From Chrysochromulina tobinii (taxonomy: Eukaryota; Haptophyta; Prymnesiales; Chrysochromulinaceae): DNA of 15,492 bases. Position numbers and translations under genes: made by a program. Positions within the stretch are counted from its first letter, which is position 1, and each line of letters starts with the position of its first letter. The notes below the pieces were generated by a model that was given only the letters and a program-made list of their open reading frames with translations, was not told the origin of the DNA and ran no database searches. Positions 1 to 8,133 of the stretch are shown in pieces. The stretch lies in the NCBI GenBank assembly GCA_001275005.1, contig JWZX01001160.1:1-15492 (forward strand), read 5' to 3'.

Positions 1-330
1 TTCGGGGGGCGCGCCAACAGGCGCGTCTCGACACCTCCGACTTGCCCTCTGCGACGATCGCGGCCCGGCGCCAAAAACGCAGACTTCATCTACGGCTCAA
101 ACTGCGAGGACTGCGGCCCACCTGCGTGCCGGCCGCCGTCCCCGATGACGATCTGCATCAAGCACTGCATGATCGGAATGTCCTCGCACGCCTCGGACGG
201 CGATTGCGACGGCGGCCCTGGCGCCCAGGAGTTCGCCAATGGCTGCGCCGAATTCGGCCCGCGCTTCCGCCTCATCCGCCCATCTGCGCCGAGACCCCGA
301 GGACGACGCAAGGGGTTTCGCAGGTTCTGA
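1..330 (+). CDS. 3' end of a cysteine-rich repeat protein (partial)
   Basis: The frame is open from the first base of the window to a TGA at 328-330, giving 109 residues with the N-terminus outside the window. It contains YGSNCEDCGPP (about residues 31-41), then CIKHC and ASDGDCDGGPGAQEFANGC (about 51-84). This spacing, with a DC.DCG end followed by an SDGDCDGGPG core, resembles small Cys-rich, LNR-like repeats I associate with haptophyte and stramenopile extracellular or membrane proteins; that link is from memory. After the TGA, the same frame at 340-408 reads SDADCEDGGHGSES before a TAA, which looks like a second, degraded repeat. The last Cys pair expected after FANGCAEFG is missing, and the sequence becomes Arg/Pro-rich. 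An intron that skips the TGA (TTTCGCAG near 313-320 is acceptor-like) or pseudogene decay would both fit. Function unknown. Confidence 0.42.
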   Translation, partial: FGGRANRRVSTPPTCPLRRSRPGAKNADFIYGSNCEDCGPPACRPPSPMTICIKHCMIGMSSHASDGDCDGGPGAQEFANGCAEFGPRFRLIRPSAPRPRGRRKGFRRF

Positions 331-408
331 AACTGGGCTTCCGACGCCGATTGCGAGGACGGTGGCCACGGCTCGGAGTCCGCCCTGCCTCGGGGCATGT
401 GGGGCTAA

Positions 409-789
409 CATGGGGCAACAGTGGACCGGACCAATTTAGTAACATGTAGTAAGGTGCGAAATGCCAGTAGAGTTTAGAGAACTACTCACGTGAGGCCTTC
501 GAAACGGGAAATCGTCAAACTTCTAACTTGTCAATTCGGGATACGGGAATTCCGGAATTGAATTCGGGGGCTGTGCTCGACTGTGGCGCTGTGCCGGGGA
601 GAGCCGGGCCCCGGGCTTCCCCGGGCGGGGCGGCAGCACTCAGAGGCGACCCACTCTAAACATTCCGGAGCGCCACAAGAAAAGATACGACTGTGGTACG
701 GGGGGTATTTTCGGTTCCGCCAGGACGACGCAAGTGCACTCGGCCTCGCGCCGCGGCGGGTACGCAAAGATACGCTCGACACTGTCGCG
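409..789. other. Intergenic stretch, no gene seen
   Basis: No reading frame with convincing composition on either strand. The section 425-560 is less GC-rich than its surroundings and holds EcoRI-like palindromic patches (GAATTCCGGAATTGAATTC near 547). The section 590-640 is very GC-rich, with CCCGGG-type runs. Nothing could be assigned. Confidence 0.5.
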
Positions 790-1440
790 TCACGACGATG
801 TCGAGGGCACAGTTAGCTTCCGTCGCCGCTGCCGCCGCCACTGCCGCATTGCCGTACGTGCGCACCTTGTACGGCTGCTTCTTCTCGAGCGCGTCAGCGA
901 CCTTCTGCTTCCCATGCTCGACCTCTGCATGCAGGCGCGCGCGCGAGCGCGGCGGAGCGCTTGCTCGCGCACCTCAGGACGCCGCCAGAGCTCTCGGCTT
1001 CATGGCCTCGAGCCTCACATCATCGCGCTATGGTAGCGCACGTCGCTGACCACCGCGTCCGGATACGCCGCCGCGATGCACGTGTGCATCACATCGAGCC
1101 TGCGATGGAGCTGCGGATTCTCATCGTCGTAGCGCCTGAGCATGAAGAGGTGCTCGGCGGGCGTAGCCCTGCGCTGGTACGTCGCTCGGTGCGGGGTAAA
1201 CCCTCGGCCGGCATGAGCGCAACGGCATCCACGACCACTTCTGCAGGCACCACTGCAGGTGATGTTGGGCAGGGGCGGAAAGGGGGCGCCTTCGACCCAG
1301 TCGTCGCGGTGTGCGCTGCTTGAGCGCGTCGGAGGCACGTCGTCGTCGCCCCACAGGCTTCGCGCTGCGCGCGCGCGCGCAGGCCGTGGTGAAAGGGCAA
1401 AGGACAAAGGACAAAGGACAAAGCCTGCGAAAAAGTCGGT
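790..1440 (-). pseudogene. Frame-broken gene remnant or unresolved exons
   Basis: Read on the minus strand, protein-like sequence hops between frames. From about 1370 to 1015 one frame reads WGDDDVPPTRSSS, then ATPAEHLFMLRRYDDENPQL and CIAAAYPDAVVSDVRYHS, and stops at a TGA (1015-1017). Protein-like sequence resumes at once in another frame (DDVRLEAMKPRALAAS, then TGA), then as EVREQALRRARARA, and again as HGKQKVADALEKKQPYKVRT and GNAAVAAAAATEANCALDIV near 940-790. The broken pieces follow on in sense, which suggests a decayed gene with several frameshifts. A multi-exon gene with small introns is possible, though I found no clean GT-AG set. Family not recognised. Confidence 0.3.
1398..1423 (+). 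repeat. Short tandem repeat CAAAGGA x3.7
   Basis: Three full copies of CAAAGGA and a partial fourth. It lies upstream of the IQ/coiled-coil gene, in its probable leader or promoter. No function assigned. Confidence 0.7.
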
Positions 1441-1543
1441 TCCGAGACGACGCAAGATTTTCTGCAGGTTGAGTCCGGCCACCGCGGTGGGGCGTGTTCT
1501 CTCTCTCTTTAGTCAAACAGGGTGCTGCAGAGAAGGGCTCTTG

Positions 1544-3037
1544 ATGGACGATCAACAACTGAATCCGCTGACTGCGATCCGCGCGTACATCCGAACTCCA
1601 ATGGATCCAATGGAATCGAATGGGTGGGTCCAAATACAAAGGAAGAACGCTGCGGCGGCAACGATTCAGGCCATGAAGCGTGGCGCTTCTGGTCGTCTTC
1701 AGGTGCAGGCGATAAAGGCGCACGTCGAGGCGCAGACTGAAACGGCGCAGCAGCTTCAGTCAGATGCGGCGAAGAAGCTTCAGGCGTTCGCACGAGGCAT
1801 CGCTGATCGCTCGTGGTTCAAGCGATCGTCCGAGAAGGCTCAGGCGATCGTGCGTGAGATCTCCTCTGATGGTGCCAAGGTGCAGCCGAGCAATGCGGAG
1901 ACCTCGACGAGGAAATTAGCCGATGCTATCTTCAAATGTTTGGTTGGCGAAGCGCCCTGCGCGCGCGCGGAGCGTGACGAAACAGAGCTGGCACGTGTGG
2001 CCACAGAGTTCCGTCGTGTTCAGGGTGAGCTGCGCCGAGTGCAGAAGGACGCGGACTCGCTTCGTCAGGACCTCAAGTTGAAGGGCGCCGAAACAGACTC
2101 GCTCCGCCGCCAGCTGGAGTTCGTGAGTCACGAACTGCAGTCGAAGATCACAGAGAATCATGAGCTCGAGACGCATCTTCGAGCTGTGCGCCGCGCAGCT
2201 GAAGCCAAAGCCCATGAGCGTGCACACGGTCACCATCGGTCACCATCGTACGAACCAGCGAAGGGCAGCAGTGAAGGCAAGCAAAAGGCCGAGCTCGAGG
2301 TTGCAAAGGAGCGGCAGGCTGCCGCAGAGGCGACGGCGATGCGCTTACAGAGAGAGCTCGTCGAAGTGCATGCCGAGCTGACAAAGGCCAAGAGCGAGGA
2401 GATCACCAAAGCACCTGCCACAGTCGGGTCCTCGAAGCTGCCGGTCGTGTCCTTGAGGGACTCCGACACGGATGAGATGGCTGAGGAGCGCACGAAGGAG
2501 ATGGCCGAGGAGCGCGCCAAGGACATGGCTGAGGAGCGCACGAAGGAGATGGCCGAGGAGCGCGCGAAGGACATGGCTGAGGAGCGCACGAAGGAGATGG
2601 CCGAGGAGCGCGCCAAGCTGCAGGTCGAGTGCTCGAAGCTGCAGCGCCAGATCCAGCGGATCGAGAGCGAGCGCGACCAAAAGGTGGAACGACTCGAGGC
2701 CGAGAAAGCGCAGGCGCAAGCCGCCGCCGCCAAAGCGCTCGAGGCGACGGAAATGTTCCGTGCGCAGCTCAAGGCCGGGAATCAGTTCAGTTGGAGGTCA
2801 CAGCTCGCAGAGCGCGATAAGGAGATTCAGAGTAGCCGGGCGACGATCGAGGGGCTGCGCTCGCAGCTGCAGGCGACGGAGAGGAAGGCGGAGCTGCGAA
2901 GGACGACGGTGAGTCAGCTCGAGGAGCAGCTACGCGCGGCGGAGGAGGTGGGGAGGTTTCACTCGCAGCTGGTGCACCAGCTCGAGAATCAGCTCGAGCA
3001 GCAGAAGAAGATTGTGAGCGAGAGGGGGACGTTATAA
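1544..3037 (+). CDS. IQ-motif coiled-coil protein
   Basis: Encodes 497 residues. Near the N-terminus are two IQ-like motifs matching the IQxxxRGxxxR pattern: IQAMKRGASGR (41-51) and LQAFARGIADR (79-89), each preceded by an Ala-rich helix (NAAAAT, DAAKK). IQ motifs bind calmodulin or related EF-hand light chains, so calcium-linked binding is a fair inference. From about residue 150 to the end the chain is highly charged, with heptad-like coiled coil rich in Glu, Lys, Arg, Gln and Ala. It is interrupted by six copies of MAEER(T/A)K(E/D) at residues 312-359. I chose ATG 1544 because the in-frame sequence upstream (to 1262) is low-quality Arg/Ala/Gly sequence. A pyrimidine tract ending in TTTAG at 1497-1512 could be the acceptor of a leader intron. 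No enzyme domain seen; a cytoskeletal or ciliary scaffold is possible but unproven. Confidence 0.72.
   Translation: MDDQQLNPLTAIRAYIRTPMDPMESNGWVQIQRKNAAAATIQAMKRGASGRLQVQAIKAHVEAQTETAQQLQSDAAKKLQAFARGIADRSWFKRSSEKAQAIVREISSDGAKVQPSNAETSTRKLADAIFKCLVGEAPCARAERDETELARVATEFRRVQGELRRVQKDADSLRQDLKLKGAETDSLRRQLEFVSHELQSKITENHELETHLRAVRRAAEAKAHERAHGHHRSPSYEPAKGSSEGKQKAELEVAKERQAAAEATAMRLQRELVEVHAELTKAKSEEITKAPATVGSSKLPVVSLRDSDTDEMAEERTKEMAEERAKDMAEERTKEMAEERAKDMAEERTKEMAEERAKLQVECSKLQRQIQRIESERDQKVERLEAEKAQAQAAAAKALEATEMFRAQLKAGNQFSWRSQLAERDKEIQSSRATIEGLRSQLQATERKAELRRTTVSQLEEQLRAAEEVGRFHSQLVHQLENQLEQQKKIVSERGTL
2477..2620 (+). repeat. In-frame coding repeat, 24-base unit x6 (48-base unit x3)
   Basis: Six tandem 24-base units encode MAEERTKE and MAEERAKD alternately. 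The alternation makes a 48-base higher-order unit repeated three times, nearly identical at DNA level, which implies recent expansion. The eight-residue period is not a heptad, so the register of the surrounding coiled coil shifts across it. Confidence 0.9.
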
Positions 3038-3164
3038 ACATGTTGAAGAAGTTAAATAATGGGGCGGGAGAGGCCCTTTTGGCGCGTGAAAATGTTCGAT
3101 CAACTTTTTCTGCCCCCGAAACCGCTGAGGGCTCACCGCATGTGTGTAGCTGTTTACGTGTTGG

Positions 3165-3186
3165 TGTGAATTCAAATGAATTCACA
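3165..3186. promoter_or_regulatory. Inverted repeat upstream of WDR24
   Basis: Perfect 9-base arms, TGTGAATTC and GAATTCACA, around a 4-base loop (AAAT), ending 27 bases before the WDR24 ATG in a 176-base gap between two same-strand genes. It could be a dimeric transcription-factor site or a 5'-UTR hairpin. Function is inferred from position only. Confidence 0.4.
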
Positions 3187-3213
3187 TGAACAGTCCGCTT
3201 GACCAGGGGCACA

Positions 3214-6200
3214 ATGGCTGCCGCCCTCTCAATCTCGCCCGACGGGCGTCACGCCGCTGTTGCGGGTCGCGACCTGCTGCGCTGCGTGGACCTTACCGAC
3301 CCTAGCAGCTCAATCGAGACGGGCCACAACCTGCTCGCGCAAACGCGCAAGAACATGAATCTGAGCAGCAACGATGTGCAATGGCGACCGATGCATGATG
3401 GGCAGCTGGCGACGGGCGCGCCCACCGGCGACGTGCTCCTCTGGGATTGCGAACGCCGCGGCAATGCGCTGCTTCGCACGATGCGTGGCAACAACTCCCG
3501 CGCGATCAACAGGCTGTGCTTCAGCCCGTCGCAGCCGTCGCAGCTGCTCGTCGCAGCCAACGAGCGCACTGTGCGCCTTTGGGATATTGGCCAGCACCTC
3601 TCGACGCAGCAGCTCGCCTTTGGAACCGCCGGCGAGGTGCGCGATGTGCAGTTCTGCCCACACGCGCCCACGCGCTTCGCGGCCGCGCTCGAAAACGGCG
3701 CGGTGCAATTCTTCGACGTGCGCTCGAACAAGCAACCTCTGCTGCAGCTGCAAGCGCACCAAGGCCCAGTCTACTGCCTCGAGTGGCACCCGGAGGAACG
3801 CAACGTGCTCGCAACTGGTGGGCGCGATAAGGCCGTGCGCGTGTGGGATTTGAGTGCCGCGCTGCCCGCGCCGGCGCCGTCGCAGGCCAAGGGCGGCGGT
3901 GGCGGGTTGGGCATGCTCGCCGGCTTTGGTGGGTGGAGCGACCACGAGAAACCAACGCCGCCGCCGAGTGGACTCGGGAGCAGCGCCGCGACGCAGGTGC
4001 ACGCGATCCTCACCCTTGCGGCGGTGGGTCGTATCAAGTGGCGGCCGACGTCCAGCGGCGGTAGTGCCGAGAGCCGTACGTCGGTGGAACAGCAGCGCTG
4101 GCACCTCGCGTCCAGTGCCGTCCAGTACGATTGCCAGCCGCACGTGTGGGACGCGCGTCGACCCTCGATTGCGCTGCACTCGCTCCCGGGACATAAGGAT
4201 GTGTGCACGGGGATCGGGTTCCTGGGCGCGCCAGTGGCGCCGGTGGGCGACGTGCTGCTCGCCCTTTCCAAAGATGGGATGCTGCAACGCCATGTGCTCT
4301 CGGAGCATCCGGCTCCTTACGCAGACGTTCCGCCTGTAGCGATCTGCTGGTCACCTTCAGGCCATCTCGTGGGGGCGTACAACCCGATGGTTGTGACACT
4401 GCGGGAGGCTCACGCGCTTGCTCGGGTGCCCGGGGAGCCTCACTCGCCGATCTGGAAGCCTCACACTCCGCTGGGCTCTCCGACCATCAGTGCTTCGGTG
4501 CCGCCCACCTCTTCGACGCCAAGCTCGCCGCGCCTGGCACCCCAGCGGCATGCGGCGGCCATGGCACTATCTCCGATGAGCTCAGCTCGCACCAGCACGG
4601 CGAACCGCTCGGGGCGACTGCCCTCGGTGGCACGAGTCATTCACTCGCCCAGCGGTAGAGCGACTGATCCGCGTTCGATGGTCACTGAGGCGCCGGTAGT
4701 GGGGGGCGCGGCCGGCCAGGACGATGTCTCCTCAGAGGAGGCACGCATTACGTTTTACGAGGCACGCGCCATCACGCTCGCTACCGAACGTGCGATCCTC
4801 GAGCCCCTTTTGGTGGAGGCGCTTCTGGCGGGCGCGGGCGGACCGGGCGCCGCCGCCGTGGCGGCGGCAGCGGCGGCGGCGGTGTCTACTAGCCAAGACG
4901 CTCTTTGGCAAGCGCGCGCGCTCGAAAGCTACCCGTCAACCACATTGTTATCGACCACCTCTACACGCGCGAGCGAGAGAGGCGACTCGCGACAGGTCTT
5001 CCCGCCATCGCTACAGGCGCTACCGCCGCCCATGTGCGCATTGCCCGCATCCCTCTCAGGCACTTTCGGAGCCGTTAGGACACGACATGATTCCAAGGCG
5101 GCTGACTCGAGGGTGGCTGTGCCGGGCCAAGAAGGTGGCGCAGCTCGCGGTGGCAGCGGCCGCGGCAGCGGTGGCGCGTCGGCACACTTGGCTGCCGATG
5201 TCGCGCTGCTGCCGCCGCCGCTGCTGCCCTCGCTGCCGTTGCCGCCGCCCATCACCTCACCGCTGCTGCGTCCTGCAATTGTCGTTCCCACCTCACCGCT
5301 GCTGCTTCCCACTGACCAAACGCCGCCACGGGCGCTGCTGTCGGCTGAGCTGGAGGCGGAGATGGAGGCGGAGATGGAGGCTGCCCTGGCGGAGGTGCCA
5401 ACTGAGACGGAGCGGTTAGTTCAGTTGGCGCGCGGCTATCGTACGTGTGGGGCATCCGTGTCTGAGCTCTGCGCGCACAATGCAAGAGTGGCAGCCGCGG
5501 CTGGCGCCGAGCAGCTCGCGCACACATGGCAGATGCTCCATTTCCTCCTCCTGTCAGCGGCCGAGACGGTCGCGGCCACGGCGACGGGGCCAACGGCGCC
5601 GGGACCGGGGCTCACGGCTGCGGCGGGGCCGACAGGTGGGGTGGGCCCGACGGGTGGGGCGGGGCCGACGGGAGGGGCGGCTCCTCCAGCAGCGGCGGCG
5701 TTGAAGTCGGTGGGAGCGCTCAGGGCGGGCACTGGGGCGGGTACAATGACGGGCACGGGGCCGTTGGTGATGGCTGGCGCTGTGCCCGCCGTCGCAGCCG
5801 AGGGAGCCTCGATGACGATGACTCTTGCCCTGCGGCCCGCGAGCGAAGCCCACGCGGACGCGGACACGGACGCGCAGCACGCGACGCTCGATCTCGTGAG
5901 CCGAGCTCAGGCGGCTCTTCTTGAGTCCGTCCTTCCGACGATCGCGTCCCTGATGCGCTATCACGCGGAACGGGGCGACGCCCAGACGTGCGCCGTGCTC
6001 GCGCGCACGCTGCTACCCGTCGCGCCCAATCTTTCGCCCAAGGCACGCGTGCTCCGGCATGAGATTGCATACGTGGAGCGGCTGCAGTCGCTGCAGCTCT
6101 TTGGCCTTGCCAATGAGGTGATCAAGCAGAGCCATGACGAAGGGGTACACTCCCTCAACCAGCGCTCGACAAGCGTGCACGTGGGCGGCGGCGGCGCTTC

Positions 6201-6483
6201 CGCCTCGCGCAACGTGCCGCCCCTTGCGATCTGCTCCATCTGCCAGTTGCCGGTTCGCGGCATGCACGCGTGGTGCCAGGGGTGCGGCCACGGTGGGCAC
6301 GCTCATCACATGCGCGAATGGTTTCAGACGTCGCTCGAATGCCCAACGGGATGCGGCCACCGTTGCCTACGGCGCACGGTCAGGAAAGCAGCCGCTCTGC
6401 CGCCCTCGGACGCAGTGCCTTCTCGTTTCGAGGCGCTGCCGCTCGCGACCGTCGCTGCGCTGTGCATGCCATGCCCAGACTAA
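3214..6483 (+). CDS. WDR24: GATOR2 subunit WDR24 (WD40 propeller plus C-terminal RING)
   Basis: Encodes 1089 residues in one exon. WDR24 (yeast Sea2/Rtc1) is a scaffold of GATOR2, which acts with MIOS, WDR59, SEH1 and SEC13 at the lysosome/vacuole to oppose GATOR1 and so promote TORC1 activity when amino acids are present. The N-terminal 380 residues form the propeller. WDR24-like signatures include SSNDVQWRP with TGAPTGDVLLWD, RAINRLCFSP with VRLWD, VRDVQFCPH with FAAALENGAVQFFD, and GPVYCLEWHPEERNVLATGG with VRVWD. The C-terminus (about 1007-1055) is the family's zinc-binding RING-type end: CSICQLPVRGMHAWCQGCGH, then GGHAHHM, then CPTGCGH. Between them lie about 500 low-complexity residues (Ala, Pro, Gly and Ser rich, with GPTGG repeats and ELEAEMEAEME), making this protein longer than the roughly 790-residue human one. 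A TTG four codons plus upstream (3199) is not a credible start; ATG 3214 is in good context. Confidence 0.93.
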   Translation: MAAALSISPDGRHAAVAGRDLLRCVDLTDPSSSIETGHNLLAQTRKNMNLSSNDVQWRPMHDGQLATGAPTGDVLLWDCERRGNALLRTMRGNNSRAINRLCFSPSQPSQLLVAANERTVRLWDIGQHLSTQQLAFGTAGEVRDVQFCPHAPTRFAAALENGAVQFFDVRSNKQPLLQLQAHQGPVYCLEWHPEERNVLATGGRDKAVRVWDLSAALPAPAPSQAKGGGGGLGMLAGFGGWSDHEKPTPPPSGLGSSAATQVHAILTLAAVGRIKWRPTSSGGSAESRTSVEQQRWHLASSAVQYDCQPHVWDARRPSIALHSLPGHKDVCTGIGFLGAPVAPVGDVLLALSKDGMLQRHVLSEHPAPYADVPPVAICWSPSGHLVGAYNPMVVTLREAHALARVPGEPHSPIWKPHTPLGSPTISASVPPTSSTPSSPRLAPQRHAAAMALSPMSSARTSTANRSGRLPSVARVIHSPSGRATDPRSMVTEAPVVGGAAGQDDVSSEEARITFYEARAITLATERAILEPLLVEALLAGAGGPGAAAVAAAAAAAVSTSQDALWQARALESYPSTTLLSTTSTRASERGDSRQVFPPSLQALPPPMCALPASLSGTFGAVRTRHDSKAADSRVAVPGQEGGAARGGSGRGSGGASAHLAADVALLPPPLLPSLPLPPPITSPLLRPAIVVPTSPLLLPTDQTPPRALLSAELEAEMEAEMEAALAEVPTETERLVQLARGYRTCGASVSELCAHNARVAAAAGAEQLAHTWQMLHFLLLSAAETVAATATGPTAPGPGLTAAAGPTGGVGPTGGAGPTGGAAPPAAAALKSVGALRAGTGAGTMTGTGPLVMAGAVPAVAAEGASMTMTLALRPASEAHADADTDAQHATLDLVSRAQAALLESVLPTIASLMRYHAERGDAQTCAVLARTLLPVAPNLSPKARVLRHEIAYVERLQSLQLFGLANEVIKQSHDEGVHSLNQRSTSVHVGGGGASASRNVPPLAICSICQLPVRGMHAWCQGCGHGGHAHHMREWFQTSLECPTGCGHRCLRRTVRKAAALPPSDAVPSRFEALPLATVAALCMPCPD
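5626..5690 (+). repeat. GPTGG-type coding repeat in the WDR24 linker
   Basis: Near-identical units of about 18 bases encode GPTGGV, GPTGGA and GPTGGA, followed by an Ala/Pro run. They sit inside the predicted disordered linker and account for part of its extra length. Confidence 0.75.
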
Positions 6484-7056
6484 AACGGCTTCCGAAGTGC
6501 CAGCCCGGTCTCCTGGGGCGCCGGCGCGGGCGTTTCCGTTTGTACGACGTTGTACCGCGCGGCTCCCGCGGGCGGCGGGGCGTTGCGCTGCCCCGGTGTG
6601 GTCGCGGTATACAAACGCGCGTAAAAGTTGTCGAATGTTGGGCCACGAAGTTCTCCGTACGGTATTTATGTCGTTCGAGGGATGTTGCATGTTCAGAACA
6701 TGAGAGAGACACCATAACACAATCATCCCGCGCGCACGCGGACTCAGTGCGGGACTCACAGGCACAACGACACGTCACACACCCAGGTGGCCAGTACTCC
6801 ACTCTGACGCCACTCGTACGCCCAGTACGAATTACCACCCGCGGCGCTTGCGGTGGGTACGCGTGCATGATGCCTTCGCACGAGATCGGCACGTCCAGCA
6901 TGCACCCAACAGAGCGAGCGGCGCCCCCGGTAGCTCATCGCCCAGCCACTCTCTCCCAGGGGCATCTTCGGGTATCTCGCCCCCACCACTGCGTGCCGCT
7001 CGACGTCTACACTGCTACACGGCGGCCGCGGCAGCGGCGCACGGCCAGGGGCCAGC
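6484..7056. other. Convergent 3' intergenic region, no gene seen
   Basis: Lies between the stop codons of WDR24 (+) and the coiled-coil gene (-), so it should hold both 3' UTRs. Open frames here, such as one on the minus strand at 6380-6901, have Arg/Ser/Cys-rich, unconserved-looking composition and overlap the end of WDR24 antisense. I see no polyadenylation consensus I trust. Confidence 0.5.
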
Positions 7057-8133
7057 TTAGCCGAAGAAGCGGCGGAGCGGTACCGTGTTCCACTTCTCGG
7101 CCTCGTCCTGCGCGGCGAACTGCGAGCGGTACTTGCGTTCGACAAAGTCGCGCTTCGCCTGCAACTGCTTCGCCTTCTCTTCAGCGACCGTGAAGTCGAT
7201 GGCGCGCTCTTTTTTGTCGCGCGTGACGGACCGCTTCTTCTCGCGGTACATCTCGTCCATGTTCTTGTTCTTGAGCTCGCGCGTCGTCTGCGCCGCCGAC
7301 TTGCCCACGTCGGCGCGGATGGCGTAGAGCCCGTTGATCTGATCGCGCTCCGCCTTCCACGCGATCGAATCCTGCCGCGTCACCTGACCCGCAAGCTTCT
7401 TTCGGATGGCCACCTGCTTGGCCGCATCGAGGACCGCCGCCTCGGTCTGCGCCTTGCTCAGCGCCGCCACATGCTGGTTCTCCATCAGCATCTGCTGCCG
7501 CACCTCCTCAACCTGGCGCTTCACCTCAATGCGCATCATCGTGCCCTGCTTGCGCTCCTCCTGGTCCACCGCTGCCTCCTGCGCGTCGAGGCGCGCGTCG
7601 AGTGCGTTCGCGATCAGCACGCGCTTGCGCGCCTCCTCGCGGAAGCCCTCGTGCGCCTGCTCGCGCTCAACCTGCCACTCGGCCTCGGTCGCGCGGATCG
7701 AGCGAACCAGGTTCTGGTTCTTCTCCCGCGTGAGGTCTTGGTGCAACTTGGCGCGCGCGTTGGTTGCGAGAATGGCATCGCGGTTGGCCTGGGCCTTGCT
7801 GAGCCGCTGCTGCTGCAATTCCTCCCGCTGGCGGAGGCGCTCCTCCCTCTCAATTCGGCCCTGAGTTGCCAGTCTGCTGTTCTCGTCGGCGACGGCAAAC
7901 TTGGCGATGCGGGTGAGCGGGAGGGCGGACTCGCGCGGCGGCGAGTTTGGCCGCGGCGGCGAGGCGAACATGGCCTTCAATTCATCCACCTCCGTGGCCG
8001 GCATGCAGACTGCGCGTGCCAGGAGCGAGCGTCGGTCCGAAAGGATACCGAATGCTGCGAAAGCAAACTTGCTGTCGCCAAAGTTTGTCGCGGTTTCGAG
8101 TCCGTCGACACGGCGCGCCGGAAACTGCGCCAT
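7057..8133 (-). CDS. Charged coiled-coil protein, unrecognised
   Basis: Encodes 358 residues from an ATG at 8133-8131 to a TAA at 7059-7057, with no intron needed. Residues 1-85 are mixed and partly disordered (SPPRPNSPPRESALPLTR). From about 90 to 345 the chain is nearly continuous charged helix rich in Glu, Gln, Arg, Lys and Ala (QREELQQQRLSKAQANRD, KRQVEEVRQQMLMENQ), ending in a compact tail EKWNTVPLRRFFG. No transmembrane segment, signal peptide or enzyme motif. Long single-helix or coiled-coil proteins of this kind are common in flagellar and basal-body structures of algae, but I cannot name a family. It converges with WDR24, and its promoter must lie in the TACATGTA-rich region at 8134-8500. 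Confidence 0.75.
   Translation of the reverse strand: MAQFPARRVDGLETATNFGDSKFAFAAFGILSDRRSLLARAVCMPATEVDELKAMFASPPRPNSPPRESALPLTRIAKFAVADENSRLATQGRIEREERLRQREELQQQRLSKAQANRDAILATNARAKLHQDLTREKNQNLVRSIRATEAEWQVEREQAHEGFREEARKRVLIANALDARLDAQEAAVDQEERKQGTMMRIEVKRQVEEVRQQMLMENQHVAALSKAQTEAAVLDAAKQVAIRKKLAGQVTRQDSIAWKAERDQINGLYAIRADVGKSAAQTTRELKNKNMDEMYREKKRSVTRDKKERAIDFTVAEEKAKQLQAKRDFVERKYRSQFAAQDEAEKWNTVPLRRFFG

Noticed and set aside
1259-1543. N-terminal extension of the IQ/coiled-coil protein
   Set aside because: In frame and starts at GTG/ATG, but the residues are Arg/Ala/Gly/Ser noise, and a probable splice acceptor (TTTAG at 1512) lies just before the better ATG at 1544.
3310-4308. 332-residue minus-strand open frame
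   Set aside because: Antisense to the WD40 propeller of WDR24; composition is Arg/His/Ala-rich and typical of GC-rich shadow frames.
6380-6901. 173-residue minus-strand frame starting with ATG
   Set aside because: The first part looks mildly protein-like, but it runs antisense into WDR24, becomes Arg/Pro-rich, and has no motif.
6270-7193. 307-residue plus-strand open frame
   Set aside because: Overlaps the RING end of WDR24 in another frame and the 3' end of the minus-strand coiled-coil gene; Arg/Pro/Ser-rich without recognisable motifs.
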